This document shows positions 9,975 through 19,415 of a stretch of 64,000 bases of DNA, in pieces. Origin of the DNA: Leptospiraceae bacterium (GTDB lineage: Bacteria; Spirochaetota; Leptospiria; Leptospirales; Leptonemataceae); the NCBI GenBank assembly GCA_026005135.1, contig BPKM01000007.1:115388-179387 (forward strand), read 5' to 3'. The first letter of the stretch is position 1; the number at the start of each line of letters is the position of its first letter. Under the pieces are notes generated by a model. The model worked only from the letters and a program-made list of their open reading frames with translations. It did no database searches and was not told where the DNA came from. The translations under genes were made by a program, and so were the position numbers.

Positions 9975-10854
9975 ATGCAAAATTATCAATATGAAGTGCG
10001 ATATCCATCCTTAACAGAAGGAGTTTTTCGTTTTCTTATCCTTTTTACCATAACCTATCTTATTCAACTTATTGCAACAATTTTTTCTGTTTCTTATGAT
10101 TCCTTAATATTATTTTCTGGAAATAATTTTAATATTTTATCTTTATTTACTCATTTTTTTATTTATCCTGTTAGTTTAAGTGGTTTTTTTCAGTTTTTTC
10201 TTTGAAATGCTTATTTTATGGGGTTTTGGTTCAGAAATAGAACAACTATGGGGAACAAAAAATTTTTATAAATATTTTTTTATTGGTATATTTGGAGGAG
10301 CAATTTCTATTTTAATAATAGGTACATTTTTTTTACCAGGTCTATATGCATTTAGTCCAACTGCTGGAATATCTGCCTTATTATTAGCTTATGCAATTTT
10401 ATTTCCAAATCGAGAAGTACTTTTCTTTTTTGTTTTACCATTAAAAATGAAGTGGGTTGTATTAATTCTTTTTATTTTTTTAGCCTTAGCTTCTTATAAT
10501 CAATTAATTTTAAATCTTGGTGGTGCGATTTTTGCTGGTTTTTATTTATATATTGTAGCAAAAAGAGGTCGATTAAAAGATGAATATAATCGTTATTCAA
10601 CACGTTCCAGCTCACAACTTAATAGAATTTTATATGAACCTCCTACTGAAATTTCCTGGAAAGAAAAAATAAAAAATAAAATTTCTGAATATAAGAAAAA
10701 ACGAAGATTAGAAAAAAAACGTTTAGAAATAGAAAGAAGAATTGAAATGAAAGAAGAATTAGATAGAATTTTAGAAAAAATTTCTAAAGAAGGTATGGAT
10801 TCTTTAACCAGAGAAGAAAAGAAGTTTTTAGATAAAGCATCAAAAGAATTATAA
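9975..10854 (+). CDS. Rhomboid-like membrane protein, frameshifted near 10184; catalytic His apparently absent
   Basis: The first frame (9975-10205) carries the N-terminal helix and the second (about 10181-10854) carries EMLILWGFGSEIEQLWGTKNFYKYFF, typical of rhomboid helices 2-3. Removing one T from the T7 run at 10184-10190 joins them. The GxS motif is present as AGISALL. The later helix reads LILNLGGAIFAG, where active rhomboids have a His (AHLGG), so it may be a pseudoprotease. The C-terminus from about residue 230 is a basic and acidic coiled coil ending with DSLTREEKKFLDKASKEL, a tail seen in some bacterial rhomboids. Total length is about 292 residues. Confidence 0.78.
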
Positions 10855-10957
10855 TTAATTAAACAGAATAAAAATATTTTTAATTTCAGTATAATATTAT
10901 AAACGTTAATAAAACTTAATGTACTTATAATTTTTTTTACAAAATGATATTTTTAAA

Positions 10958-10986
10958 TTGACAATTCTGTTGTTAAATTAAAATAT
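10958..10986 (+). promoter_or_regulatory. Possible sigma70-type promoter before START-domain gene
   Basis: TTGACA at 10958-10963 is followed about 15-17 bases later by TAAAAT/AAATAT (10979-10986). It lies 31 bp upstream of the START-domain start codon in an otherwise featureless A+T-rich stretch. A+T richness makes the -10 assignment weak. Confidence 0.35.
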
Positions 10987-11016
10987 GAATAATCATTCAA
11001 AAAAATGGGGGAGAAT

Positions 11017-11604
11017 ATGAAGAATAAACTATTTTTAACATTTTTTTGTATTTTTTTTATACATTGGGCATTAGAAAAGGATGCAGGTCAATTAAAGGTT
11101 TTTTCCCAGCCTGGTATGGGAGGATATAAATCTTATAAAGCAGAAGTTATTATTAATGCAAATATTCAAAAAGTAGGAGATTGGTTGCTTGATATAAATG
11201 GACATTGTCGTTGGGTTTATAATTGTAAAAGTTCTACTAAACCAAAAAGTTTCTCTCAAAATCATTTTATTATACGTTATGTGATTGATATACCCTGGCC
11301 TGTTTCTGATAGAGAAGTATATTTCGACACCAACTATATAGAAAAAACAGTAAATAATAAACGATTTGTTGATATTAATATGAATGTTATAAAAGAAGGA
11401 TTTACTCCTTCCAAAGGAAATGTTCAAATAATACAGGGATATATAAAAATTAACTTAGAAGAAATTGATGAAAATACTACCAGATTAATTTATATTTATA
11501 ATTTAGATCCAGCAGAAAATTTATCTAAAACACTGGCTGATCCTTTTAATTATCGTTTAACCTATTATACAATGAAAAATCTAAAAGAAAAAGTTCAAAA
11601 ATAA
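11017..11604 (+). CDS. Secreted START-domain protein
   Basis: The protein (195 residues) has an N-terminal signal or anchor (MKNKLFLTFFCIFFIHWAL) followed by a START/SRPBCC lipid-binding fold. Recognisable pieces are VNKVGDWLLDINGHCRWVYN-like helix-grip residues, the strand VIDIPWPVSDREVYF, and the C-terminal helix AENLSKTLADPFNYRL. IPWPVSDRD-type motifs are hallmarks of bacterial START proteins. It probably binds a hydrophobic ligand in the periplasm. The ATG at 11017 is chosen because GGGGGAG immediately precedes it. It shares a bidirectional terminator with rnr. Confidence 0.72.
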   Translation: MKNKLFLTFFCIFFIHWALEKDAGQLKVFSQPGMGGYKSYKAEVIINANIQKVGDWLLDINGHCRWVYNCKSSTKPKSFSQNHFIIRYVIDIPWPVSDREVYFDTNYIEKTVNNKRFVDINMNVIKEGFTPSKGNVQIIQGYIKINLEEIDENTTRLIYIYNLDPAENLSKTLADPFNYRLTYYTMKNLKEKVQK

Positions 11605-11629
11605 AAAAGCGGTTAAATCCGCTTTTTTT
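11603..11629. terminator. Bidirectional Rho-independent terminator
   Basis: AAAAAAGCGG (11603-11612) pairs with CCGCTTTTTTT (11619-11629) around a TTAAAT loop. The A and T runs on both sides make it work in both directions, between the convergent START-domain gene and rnr. Confidence 0.88.
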
Positions 11630-13765
11630 CTAAGAAAATACTGGTTTAAAATAAATTCTTAAACCTTCTATATCAATTTTATCCAATTCTAATTTCCATC
11701 TTTCTCCTAAGAATGCTGGTCTTGCAAGAATTTTAACATAAACAGAAAAAGGATCTGGTAAAATTAATTCTGGTTCATTGGTTAAATATCCAGCAGGAAT
11801 AAATCCATCAATAGGACATTCTTCTAATTCTACAAAAACACCTTCTGGTCTTATACCAGTAATAAAACCATGAAAAATTTTTTGATTTGTATTTTCTATA
11901 TAGCGAATTAATTTCAATTTCCATATATCTCTTTCTGCTTCCATTGCCTGTCTTTCTGCTTCGCTGGTTCTAATTCCTAATTGAAATACTTCTTCTAAGG
12001 TATAGGCAGGTTTCTTTCTGTTAATTACATTAATCAAACTTCTATGTACAACAAGATCAGGATAACGTCTTATTGGCGAAGTAAAATGACAATAATGTTT
12101 AAATCCTAATCCCCAGTGTCCAATAGATTCTGGGCTATATCGAGCTTGCATAAAAGAGCGTAATAAAAGTAAATTAAAAATTCTTGCTTCTTTTTCTCCT
12201 TTTTCTTGTACTTCTTTTAATGCTTTTTGTATTAAGTACGGATTTACTTCTTCTAAATTCAATCGAATATCATATATCTGGAAAAATGCATTTAAAAGTT
12301 CTAATTTTTCTTCGTCCATAGGTTCATGTATACGAAATAAAGTAGGAACTTGTTTTTTATATAAAAATTCTGCTACTGCAATATTAGCAGAAAGCATACA
12401 TTCTTCAATAAGCATACTACTTCGTAAGCGTTCACGTAATTTAATTTCTATTACTTTATCGTTTTCTCCGAAAATAAATTTGGGTTCTGGTATTTCTAAA
12501 TCAATTCTTCCTGCTTTTATACGCTCTTTTTTCTGGATTTGTGCAAGATTCCATAATTCTGGTAATATAGGATCAACATCTGTATCTATTAATTGTTCTG
12601 CAATTTCGTAAGTATATCGTTTATCTACTTTTATAATAGAACGATAAAATTTCGCTTTTTGTATTTTTCCAGTCTGACGATGAATATCCATTTCTACAGT
12701 TACTGTTAATCGATTTTTACCTTCTATAAGAGAACATAAATTTTCTGATAATGCAGGAGGCAGCATTGGTATAACTCTATTAGCAAGGTAATAAGATGTG
12801 CCTCTATCTTGAGCTTCTAAATCTAAAGGTGTATTTTTTTCTACATAAAAAGAAACATCTGCAATATGAACATAAAGTTTATATTTATTTTTATTAATAA
12901 TTTTTAAACTAATGGCATCATCAAAATCCTTAGCATCTTCTCCATCAATTGTAATTGTATAAAGATCTCGAAGATCTTTTCTTTTATTCCAATCTGGAAT
13001 GGTTTGAGGTTTTTCGGGATCGTAATCAGGAAAATGATAATCTGGATAATAAGGATTTAAATTGTATTTAATTAAAATTCTATCAAAATCAAGATCAAAT
13101 TCGGTTTCGTCTTCAAAGCGAACAAATAATGATTCATAAAAATGTGCTTGTTTATAAGGAATCATTTTTCCTGTAAGCTTTATAATGATCTTTGTAGAAA
13201 CTTTTATTCGTTCTCTCGTATCCTTAGATAATCCAGAAAGATTACAGATAACAGATAATTTACCCGGTATATCTAATAATTTACCAATTGCAAAATCCTT
13301 AGAAATTTCTATAACTTCCATTCTAAAAAATTCTCTATTTCTTTTTATAATATTTACAATTTCTCCTTCAAATCGTTCTTTTTTTTTATCTACCAATCTA
13401 ACCTGAACAATATCACCTAATAATGCTTTTTTAGCACTTCTTGGTGGAATAAAAATATCCTTAGGAAATTCATTTGGCATATAAAGAAATCTTGGACAGG
13501 CAAAAATTAATCCTGTTGGACTGAACGATACTCTACATTCTACAAGAAAGGGAGATTTTATTTTATATTTCTTTTTTTCTTTTTCGATTAAATTTAAATT
13601 CATTAATTCAGATATAATGATTTCTGGTTCTAAATATTCTTTTTTTGATTTTTTTATTCCCTTTTTGTTTTTTAATAGTTTATTAATAAATTTATTTACT
13701 TCTCTTTCGCTTAAAGTTTTCCCCTGATTTTTTTCGAAAAAACGTAATAATTCTTTTACTTTCAT
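11630..13765 (-). CDS. rnr: Ribonuclease R (RNase II/R family exoribonuclease)
   Basis: This 711-residue protein is a 3'-5' hydrolytic exoribonuclease. Domains in order are an N-terminal winged-helix-like region (1-80), cold-shock/OB domains (about 85-230), and the RNB catalytic domain starting near 255. The active-site motif is TIDGEDAKDFDDAISL, with further RNB signatures ANRVIPMLPPALSENLCSL, HFTSPIRRYPDLVVHRSL. A C-terminal S1 domain (IFHGFITGIRPEGVFVEL) follows. tsaB starts 4 bases inside its start region (13762/13765 overlap), suggesting an operon tsaE-tsaB-rnr. Confidence 0.95.
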   Translation of the reverse strand: MKVKELLRFFEKNQGKTLSEREVNKFINKLLKNKKGIKKSKKEYLEPEIIISELMNLNLIEKEKKKYKIKSPFLVECRVSFSPTGLIFACPRFLYMPNEFPKDIFIPPRSAKKALLGDIVQVRLVDKKKERFEGEIVNIIKRNREFFRMEVIEISKDFAIGKLLDIPGKLSVICNLSGLSKDTRERIKVSTKIIIKLTGKMIPYKQAHFYESLFVRFEDETEFDLDFDRILIKYNLNPYYPDYHFPDYDPEKPQTIPDWNKRKDLRDLYTITIDGEDAKDFDDAISLKIINKNKYKLYVHIADVSFYVEKNTPLDLEAQDRGTSYYLANRVIPMLPPALSENLCSLIEGKNRLTVTVEMDIHRQTGKIQKAKFYRSIIKVDKRYTYEIAEQLIDTDVDPILPELWNLAQIQKKERIKAGRIDLEIPEPKFIFGENDKVIEIKLRERLRSSMLIEECMLSANIAVAEFLYKKQVPTLFRIHEPMDEEKLELLNAFFQIYDIRLNLEEVNPYLIQKALKEVQEKGEKEARIFNLLLLRSFMQARYSPESIGHWGLGFKHYCHFTSPIRRYPDLVVHRSLINVINRKKPAYTLEEVFQLGIRTSEAERQAMEAERDIWKLKLIRYIENTNQKIFHGFITGIRPEGVFVELEECPIDGFIPAGYLTNEPELILPDPFSVYVKILARPAFLGERWKLELDKIDIEGLRIYFKPVFS

Positions 13766-14514
13766 AATTTTGCTAATCCTTCTGGAAATTTTTCATTAGC
13801 TGGATCTTTTCTTAAATAAATTGGTATTATAGACTTATAATTTGTATAAAAATACATTTGTGAATGCTCAATAAATTCTTTTGTAAAAATGATTTTTATC
13901 ATTGCTTCAGAATTTAAATTTGTAATCGTTTTGATTTGATTTTTATATTTAGTTTGTTCTTCTTTATTGAACCAGGAAAGAATTTCATTAGAATTATCAA
14001 CATATAAAATATCATTATTTATTAGCGTTAAGATTTTTTTTTTGGATAAATCTAATATTCTTGAAAATAAATTATCGAAAGAAAATTCTTTTATATAATA
14101 TTTTTTTTGCTTACCATCAATTCCTATAAAAAAATGATTTAGATTAAATTCCTTATATAAAGAATATGAATATAATGTTAAGCTATCAATTCCGATTACA
14201 GGGATATGCAATATCTGAGATAACGTTCTTGCTGTTAAAACACTAATTCGAACACCTGTAAAAGAACCAGGTCCAAGACCACATATAATCAGATCTGGTT
14301 TACTATAAGAATCAAAAATTTCTTTTATATATATACTGAGTTTCTGAAAGCTATTTCTAAATGCAATATCTTCTTTTTTGTATAATGTTTCTATAGAATA
14401 GGTAGAATTAATATTTTGAATTTTAAAATACGAACAAATAATCCATTTACTACTTGTATCTAAGAGAAGAAGAGTGAACTTTTTATATTTATTTAAAAAT
14501 TCAAGATAATTCAT
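13762..14514 (-). CDS. tsaB: tRNA t6A biosynthesis protein TsaB
   Basis: This is the YeaZ-like partner of TsaD in making N6-threonylcarbamoyl-adenosine on tRNA. The ASKHA fold is seen as LLLDTSSKWIICSYF at the N-terminus and ICGLGPGSFTGVRISVLTARTLS, the typical GPGSFTGLR signature. Length is 250 residues from the ATG at 14514; a GTG at 14526 is also possible. Either start overlaps the end of tsaE (14501), and its own end overlaps rnr. Coupling of TsaB with TsaE supports both calls. Confidence 0.9.
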   Translation of the reverse strand: MNYLEFLNKYKKFTLLLLDTSSKWIICSYFKIQNINSTYSIETLYKKEDIAFRNSFQKLSIYIKEIFDSYSKPDLIICGLGPGSFTGVRISVLTARTLSQILHIPVIGIDSLTLYSYSLYKEFNLNHFFIGIDGKQKKYYIKEFSFDNLFSRILDLSKKKILTLINNDILYVDNSNEILSWFNKEEQTKYKNQIKTITNLNSEAMIKIIFTKEFIEHSQMYFYTNYKSIIPIYLRKDPANEKFPEGLAKL

Positions 14515-14989
14515 ATTTATTACCACATATCTTAAATATTCTAAGAGTTCTTTCTGTAAACTGATTTATATTTTGTTCAATTTGAATCAAATAAATAGGT
14601 AAATTGCTTTGAATATACTGGGCTTTTTGCCACCATTCAATAGCATGTACCGTAAATTTATTTTCGTATTGTTCATTCCATAATTCTCTTAATTCCATTT
14701 CTTCTAATTCTAAATGAGAAATTCTATATAAATCATAATGTAGTAATGCATTTTTTTCATTTGTATAAATATTATAAATATTAAAAGAGGGACTATTTAT
14801 AATTTGATTTATATGTAATAATTTACCTATGGTTTTGGTTATAGTTGTTTTTCCAGCACCTAAATTACCTTCTAATAATAAAATTACTCCTTTATGATTT
14901 ATTAAGTAATTATTAAAAAAAGCAATAATACATTCTTCTGTTTCTTTTTGATTTTTACAGAATTGATTTATAATTTCTTCTTTTTCCAT
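14501..14989 (-). CDS. tsaE: tRNA t6A biosynthesis ATPase TsaE
   Basis: This 162-residue P-loop protein is the ATPase that drives the TsaB-TsaD complex. Walker A is LLLEGNLGAGKTTITK; further family landmarks are SPSFNIYNIYTNE, LLHYDLYRI and IEWWQKAQ (the Walker B/WP region). The start ATG at 14989 opens a presumed operon with tsaB and rnr. The region upstream to 15123 is A+T-rich and shared with the divergent outer membrane gene. Confidence 0.92.
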   Translation of the reverse strand: MEKEEIINQFCKNQKETEECIIAFFNNYLINHKGVILLLEGNLGAGKTTITKTIGKLLHINQIINSPSFNIYNIYTNEKNALLHYDLYRISHLELEEMELRELWNEQYENKFTVHAIEWWQKAQYIQSNLPIYLIQIEQNINQFTERTLRIFKICGNKYELS

Positions 14990-15123
14990 ATTGTATATTT
15001 ATAATAATATAAAGTACAAAAAAAATAGTATAAAATTATAGAAAATATTTTTTATAGTTGAAAGATGATAAAAAATTTGCAAATTTACATTAAAATATCG
15101 TCTATATAATAGAGGAGCAAGGA

Positions 15124-16236
15124 ATGATTCAAAAAAAATGTTATTTGATTAGTTTAATACTTTTTATATATGTGATTATTTTTGTACAGACTAAGCCATT
15201 AAAAGCTCAAATGTATTGTCAGGGTGATGGATGTGCTGCCCTACCAATAGATTCCAATCAAATGAATAATATTTTTTATGCATTACAAACTAACTATTTA
15301 AATAAAGTTTTAGAAGATATGGCAATAGCCAATTCTTATGCACTTGTAAATACAATACCTGGTGGTGTTGTTAACTTAAAGGAATTTACCATCGGTATTG
15401 GTGTTTCTGTAGCTCAAACCAAATTAAGAAAGATAGATGTATTTGTTCCAGACTATGGAACACTTGAAGATATGCCATCTGCAGGTGTTGCTTTAGTACC
15501 TTCTTTATTTATAGGAACTAATTTAGGATATATATTTTCGAATAAACCAACGTTAAGTAAATTGCCATGGTATTCCTTACATCGTTTTGATGTTTACTTA
15601 TCTTATTTGAATTCTGGAGTTAATAATGAGCAGTTTGGTACAGGTAAAAAAAACGAAACATGGGAAGTTTTAAGTAAGAGTGTTGGTTTAGAACTACGTT
15701 ATCATTTAGCAGAAGGAGATAAGGAAATTAGTTATCTTTTTGGTTTTTCTGGTGTATCCTTAGGCATTGGATATCATAGTGTGAATCAAAATATTAATTA
15801 TAAACAAAAAGATTCAAAAATTACTTTGAATGCAAGTTATAATACAGATTTAACCTGGAAAGCAGATAATGAAATTAATTACGAAAACAAAATGGATGTT
15901 TATTTAATAGATATTAGAACTGGTATCCAACTTTTATATTTTTTTAGATTTTCTATTGGTGCGGGACATTCCTGGCTAAAAGGTTCTTCCAGTTTAAAAT
16001 TACAACGATTTGGTCCAGTTACAGTAACAAGTGATTATTTAACTTTATTAGGTTATAAAGCGCCCGATACATATTTAGGTGTGTTATTACAGGGAAGTGG
16101 TTCTCCTCCTCATAGAAATATTACTTATTTAACAGCGGGTTTAGAAATTAATATCCCTATATTTAAAATTTTTATAGATGTAAAAGGAACTAAGGATATA
16201 TATACTGGTAGTGTAGGGATAAGAATGTCTTTATAA
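15124..16236 (+). CDS. Predicted outer membrane beta-barrel protein, family not recognised
   Basis: This 370-residue protein has a signal peptide (about 1-28, ending LKAQ) and an exported N-terminal segment with CQGDGC. The rest alternates short hydrophobic strands with glycine-rich turns (FTIGIGVSVAQTKLRKIDVF, LFIGTNLGYIF, VGLELRYHL, LFGFSGVSLGIGYHS, FFRFSIGAGHSWL, TYLTAGLEINI). It ends with IYTGSVGIRMSL, an aromatic-poor beta-signal-like terminus. The pattern suggests an outer membrane barrel. No specific family or function could be named. An RBS AGAGGAGCAAGG lies just before the ATG. Confidence 0.6.
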   Translation: MIQKKCYLISLILFIYVIIFVQTKPLKAQMYCQGDGCAALPIDSNQMNNIFYALQTNYLNKVLEDMAIANSYALVNTIPGGVVNLKEFTIGIGVSVAQTKLRKIDVFVPDYGTLEDMPSAGVALVPSLFIGTNLGYIFSNKPTLSKLPWYSLHRFDVYLSYLNSGVNNEQFGTGKKNETWEVLSKSVGLELRYHLAEGDKEISYLFGFSGVSLGIGYHSVNQNINYKQKDSKITLNASYNTDLTWKADNEINYENKMDVYLIDIRTGIQLLYFFRFSIGAGHSWLKGSSSLKLQRFGPVTVTSDYLTLLGYKAPDTYLGVLLQGSGSPPHRNITYLTAGLEINIPIFKIFIDVKGTKDIYTGSVGIRMSL

Positions 16237-16239
16237 TAT

Positions 16240-17089
16240 TTATTTTTTATTTGTATTATCTTCTGTATTTGAAGTGGAATTGCCATATTTTTCTTCGTAG
16301 ATTTTATCTAATATAGGTTTTAATTTTTGTGCAATTTCTTCATAGCCTTTTGTGTTAAAATGCAATAAATCATATTTTGCTAAGGGAAAATCAATGACTT
16401 TGCGGTAGAATTCTTTTTGTAGAACAGGTTTTTCTTCTTCTGCTAAGATTTCCCATAAATCAAAATAAATGGTTTTGGGATATAATGATAGGATTTGCTG
16501 GATTTTTTGATTTAGATAAGGCGATATACTATTAACTTTCCAGGATAATACTGGAGGAATACTTGCAAATATAATATATGTATCAGGTAGCTTTATTCTA
16601 ATATTATAAAAAATTAAATTCATATGACTGATTATCGTATTAATACATCGTCCACCTAATAAATCGTTACCTCCAATAGAAATTAAGATAACATCTGGTT
16701 TTAAGGCAATAATATCTTCGTCCATACTGGTTAAGAACAATGCGGTAGTTTCTCCTCCAATTGCTCTATTTATAATAGTATAATCACCAAGATATTTATT
16801 ATAAATTTCTGGTTTAAAAAGAGCCATTGTTGATTCACCAGCAATAACCATAAAAGGTTTTTGTTTTACATCTGGAAATTTCTTTCTTATATCATTTCTT
16901 AAATTTAAATATAAGAGATCTTTTTCTTTATCTAATAATCCTTTTTTACATTTAAAAGTTGGATCAAAATAATTTTTTCCGGGTAAAGTATCGGATTTAA
17001 CCTGCCCAAATGTTTTGCAATTTAAACATATTAGAATAAATATAATTATATAAGAGAGAAAAATTTTTATATAAGTTTTTTATCGCCAT
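16240..17089 (-). CDS. GDSL/SGNH-type esterase lipoprotein, probable frameshift near 17059
   Basis: The catalytic part shows all SGNH blocks: VIAGESTMAL (Ser), GGETT (Gly), ISIGGNDLLGG (Asn) and YDLLHFNTKGY (Asp-His). The ATG at 16851 starts the visible long frame, but that frame is open much further upstream and encodes GKNYFDPTFKCKKGLL and a hydrophobic stretch with LICLNCKTFGQ, a lipoprotein-like signal. No start codon occurs in that frame. Removing one base from the A5 run at 17059-17063 links it to ATG 17089 (MAIKNLYKNF...). The protein is probably a membrane-anchored hydrolase. It lies 11 bp after the alpha/beta hydrolase gene, same strand. Confidence 0.68.
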
Positions 17090-17100
17090 TATATTACGAA

Positions 17101-18369
17101 TTATTTTTGAATTTCTTTTTGTCTATTGGATTTTTTTATGGATTGTTTCAAGATACGATTTAATTCAATTCTTCTCTTTAATTTTTGAATCCATGTTCTA
17201 ATTCGCTTAGGTTTTTCTAAACCATATTTTTCTAACCAGTTCAATATTAAAGGGAAGATTTCTTCGGGAGCATATTCTCCAACTGTTAAACATAAGTGTC
17301 CATAATCTTCTTTAAATCCGTATCGTTTACCAGCGATAACAAATTTTTTTATAGGGGAAGAAATTTTTTCATATACAAATCGAACTTGAGGTGGTGGTGC
17401 AATATGATCAATGGAACCAGCAATTAATAATGTAGGTATTTTAATCCTTTCTAAATTTTTTCTATAATCAATAGTTTTATCAATAGAAACTTCTTTTTTA
17501 TATTTAGCCCAGCTGGTAAATTCGTCAATTACACCTTGATTAATAGGTTCTATGCAGTTTGCTAAAAGATATTGAATGGTTCTTTTCTTGGTATTTTGAG
17601 GATTATATAAAAATTTATCAATAGGTGTTGGTATAATTCTACCTATTGGAGAGACCATTCTTGAACCAGATTTTATAGGAAATAATTTACCAATCCAGGG
17701 ATGATAAATAATTTGTTGAATAATTTTACTATTTATATAATCTGCTTTTCCAGGACTACCTAAGGCAATTAAACTTTGAATTTTTTTAGATTCGGGTAAA
17801 CCTAATCCAGAAATAGCATAACCAATCATACCACCCATACTAAAACCAATCCAGTTTACAGCAGGTGCTTCTGTTAATTCTATAACTTTTCGAATAATAG
17901 CTGGTGCATCATATAAAACATAATCATCAAAAGTAAAATAGTGAGCACGTTTTTTAATTCCTTTATAATAGGAAAGACCAGCGCCTCTTAAACTTACAAC
18001 AAATACTGGAAATCCACGAACTTTTAAATATACTGCAAGACTATGGTATTCATCTAAATCCATAGCATATTTGTTTTGAGCTATACCATGGCATAAAATG
18101 ACAGGCAAAGCTTTTTTTCTTGGATATCTTGCTTCGTGATAATGAATTGCAATATACCAGTTATCTTCTGTTCTGGCATAATATACACGATCAGCTAAAT
18201 CTTTTAATTTTAATTTTGGTCTTATTAAAGGATATATAGCAGGTACTAATACAAAAAAAATTAATAATCCAGTAAAAATAGCAAGTATAAAACTACCAGT
18301 TATAATAATAATAAAAAGAATTCCTATAAATGCAAAAAGAATTGAAAAAAAAGATTCTTGATTTTTCAT
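17101..18369 (-). CDS. Alpha/beta hydrolase with N-terminal membrane segments
   Basis: Two hydrophobic segments (SFFSILFAFIGILFIIII and LAIFTGLLIFFVLVPAIYPL) anchor an alpha/beta-hydrolase domain. It has the oxyanion HG motif (VILCHGIAQN), the nucleophile elbow IGFSMGGMIGY (Ser), an acid in IAGSIDHIAPP and a late His (YGHLCLTVG). The layout resembles membrane-associated lipase/acyl-transferase hydrolases; the substrate is unknown. I prefer the ATG at 18369 over 18447: the longer start would overlap the divergent gene at 18412 and adds an unconvincing N-terminus. The GDSL lipoprotein gene follows, so the two may form a lipid-hydrolase pair. Confidence 0.75.
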   Translation of the reverse strand: MKNQESFFSILFAFIGILFIIIITGSFILAIFTGLLIFFVLVPAIYPLIRPKLKLKDLADRVYYARTEDNWYIAIHYHEARYPRKKALPVILCHGIAQNKYAMDLDEYHSLAVYLKVRGFPVFVVSLRGAGLSYYKGIKKRAHYFTFDDYVLYDAPAIIRKVIELTEAPAVNWIGFSMGGMIGYAISGLGLPESKKIQSLIALGSPGKADYINSKIIQQIIYHPWIGKLFPIKSGSRMVSPIGRIIPTPIDKFLYNPQNTKKRTIQYLLANCIEPINQGVIDEFTSWAKYKKEVSIDKTIDYRKNLERIKIPTLLIAGSIDHIAPPPQVRFVYEKISSPIKKFVIAGKRYGFKEDYGHLCLTVGEYAPEEIFPLILNWLEKYGLEKPKRIRTWIQKLKRRIELNRILKQSIKKSNRQKEIQK

Positions 18370-18411
18370 GATCTTGAACAAGATCAAGGAACTAATAAAT
18401 AGGTCAATAAA

Positions 18412-18819
18412 ATGAAATCCTTTAAAGGAACTTTTTTTATAATTCAATACCCGGATAATTGGGAATTAGAAATTATAGAAAATATACCCAGTTTGTTTCG
18501 TCCTGATGGACCAGGGGCATTATTATTAGTAGCCTTTCGTTATGAAGCTCAAACTGTGGATACAAAAAGAGAATTATTACGATATTTAACATCACGTAAT
18601 ATTCAAGCTGTGGAAAATAGAATTACAACTTATGAATTAAAACCTGATTTAATGGCATCTGCAATTGAATTTATCCATGAAGAACGTTTCTGGTTTGCCA
18701 ATATGGTGGGGAAAGATCATAAATATATATTATTTTTATGGAATAGTGACGAAATCCCTGCTAAGGATATAGCAATAGAAATGTCAGAAATAATAAAAAG
18801 TACGTGTTATTTAGAATAA
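18412..18819 (+). CDS. Hypothetical protein, 135 residues
   Basis: No family was recognised with confidence. The sequence starts with FFIIQYPDNWELEIIENIPSLF and contains GPGALLLVAFRYE, a pattern reminiscent of small PsbP/DcrB-like domains (strand, YP.NWE, hydrophobic strands), then a helix TKRELLRYLTSRN and FWFANMVGKDHKYILFLWN. There is no signal peptide or membrane segment. It diverges from the alpha/beta hydrolase gene and its end overlaps the convergent GNAT gene by 9 bases. Confidence 0.6.
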   Translation: MKSFKGTFFIIQYPDNWELEIIENIPSLFRPDGPGALLLVAFRYEAQTVDTKRELLRYLTSRNIQAVENRITTYELKPDLMASAIEFIHEERFWFANMVGKDHKYILFLWNSDEIPAKDIAIEMSEIIKSTCYLE

Positions 18820-19341
18820 TTTTCTTAATTTTATAAAATCATTATTTATTTCTATTTGTTTAAAATTCAATTGTTTTAAGATTATTAAAGATGGAATATT
18901 ATTTTTATGAACAATTGCTTCCAAACCATTAAAATAATAAGATATATTCTGAACCATTAAAGAAATAAATGTTTTTCCCAATCCTTTATTTCTTTCGCTT
19001 CTTTTTAGAAAATAACCAATTTCTGGATAAATAGATGGATTAATGTCTTTTACCATAAATACACCAACGATTTGATTTTTTACTAAATAAAAAGTAAGAT
19101 TTTTCTTATTAAATTCCTTTATAGAATTTTCTAAAAACATTTTTGCATGTTTTAAAGTAAATCGTTGAGATAAATTTTCATAAGATATTAAAGTAAGAAT
19201 TTCATTTTCATTACATAATGTATAAAAATTCTGGATAAGTTTCTGATTTAAATTTAAATCAATAGCTGGTAAAATAATAAAGTGATTATTATTAAAATAA
19301 AAATCTATTTTATCTAAATGTATTGAATTTTTATATTTCAT
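18811..19341 (-). CDS. GNAT family N-acetyltransferase
   Basis: This 176-residue protein fits RimJ/RimL-type GNAT enzymes, which transfer acetyl groups from acetyl-CoA to amines. Seen are a central strand YLVKNQIVGVFMVKDINPS, the strand IYPEIGYFLKRSERNKGLGKTFISLMVQ with the acetyl-CoA loop (R-N-K-G-L-G), and the C-terminal GLEAIVHKNNIPSLIILKQLNF. The substrate cannot be inferred. It diverges from queE. Confidence 0.82.
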   Translation of the reverse strand: MKYKNSIHLDKIDFYFNNNHFIILPAIDLNLNQKLIQNFYTLCNENEILTLISYENLSQRFTLKHAKMFLENSIKEFNKKNLTFYLVKNQIVGVFMVKDINPSIYPEIGYFLKRSERNKGLGKTFISLMVQNISYYFNGLEAIVHKNNIPSLIILKQLNFKQIEINNDFIKLRKLF

Positions 19342-19415
19342 TGATACAAAAAATATTATTTTGATTATAAAATAAATTCTTTTTTAATGTAGATATTAGA
19401 AAACAGGTATACGTT

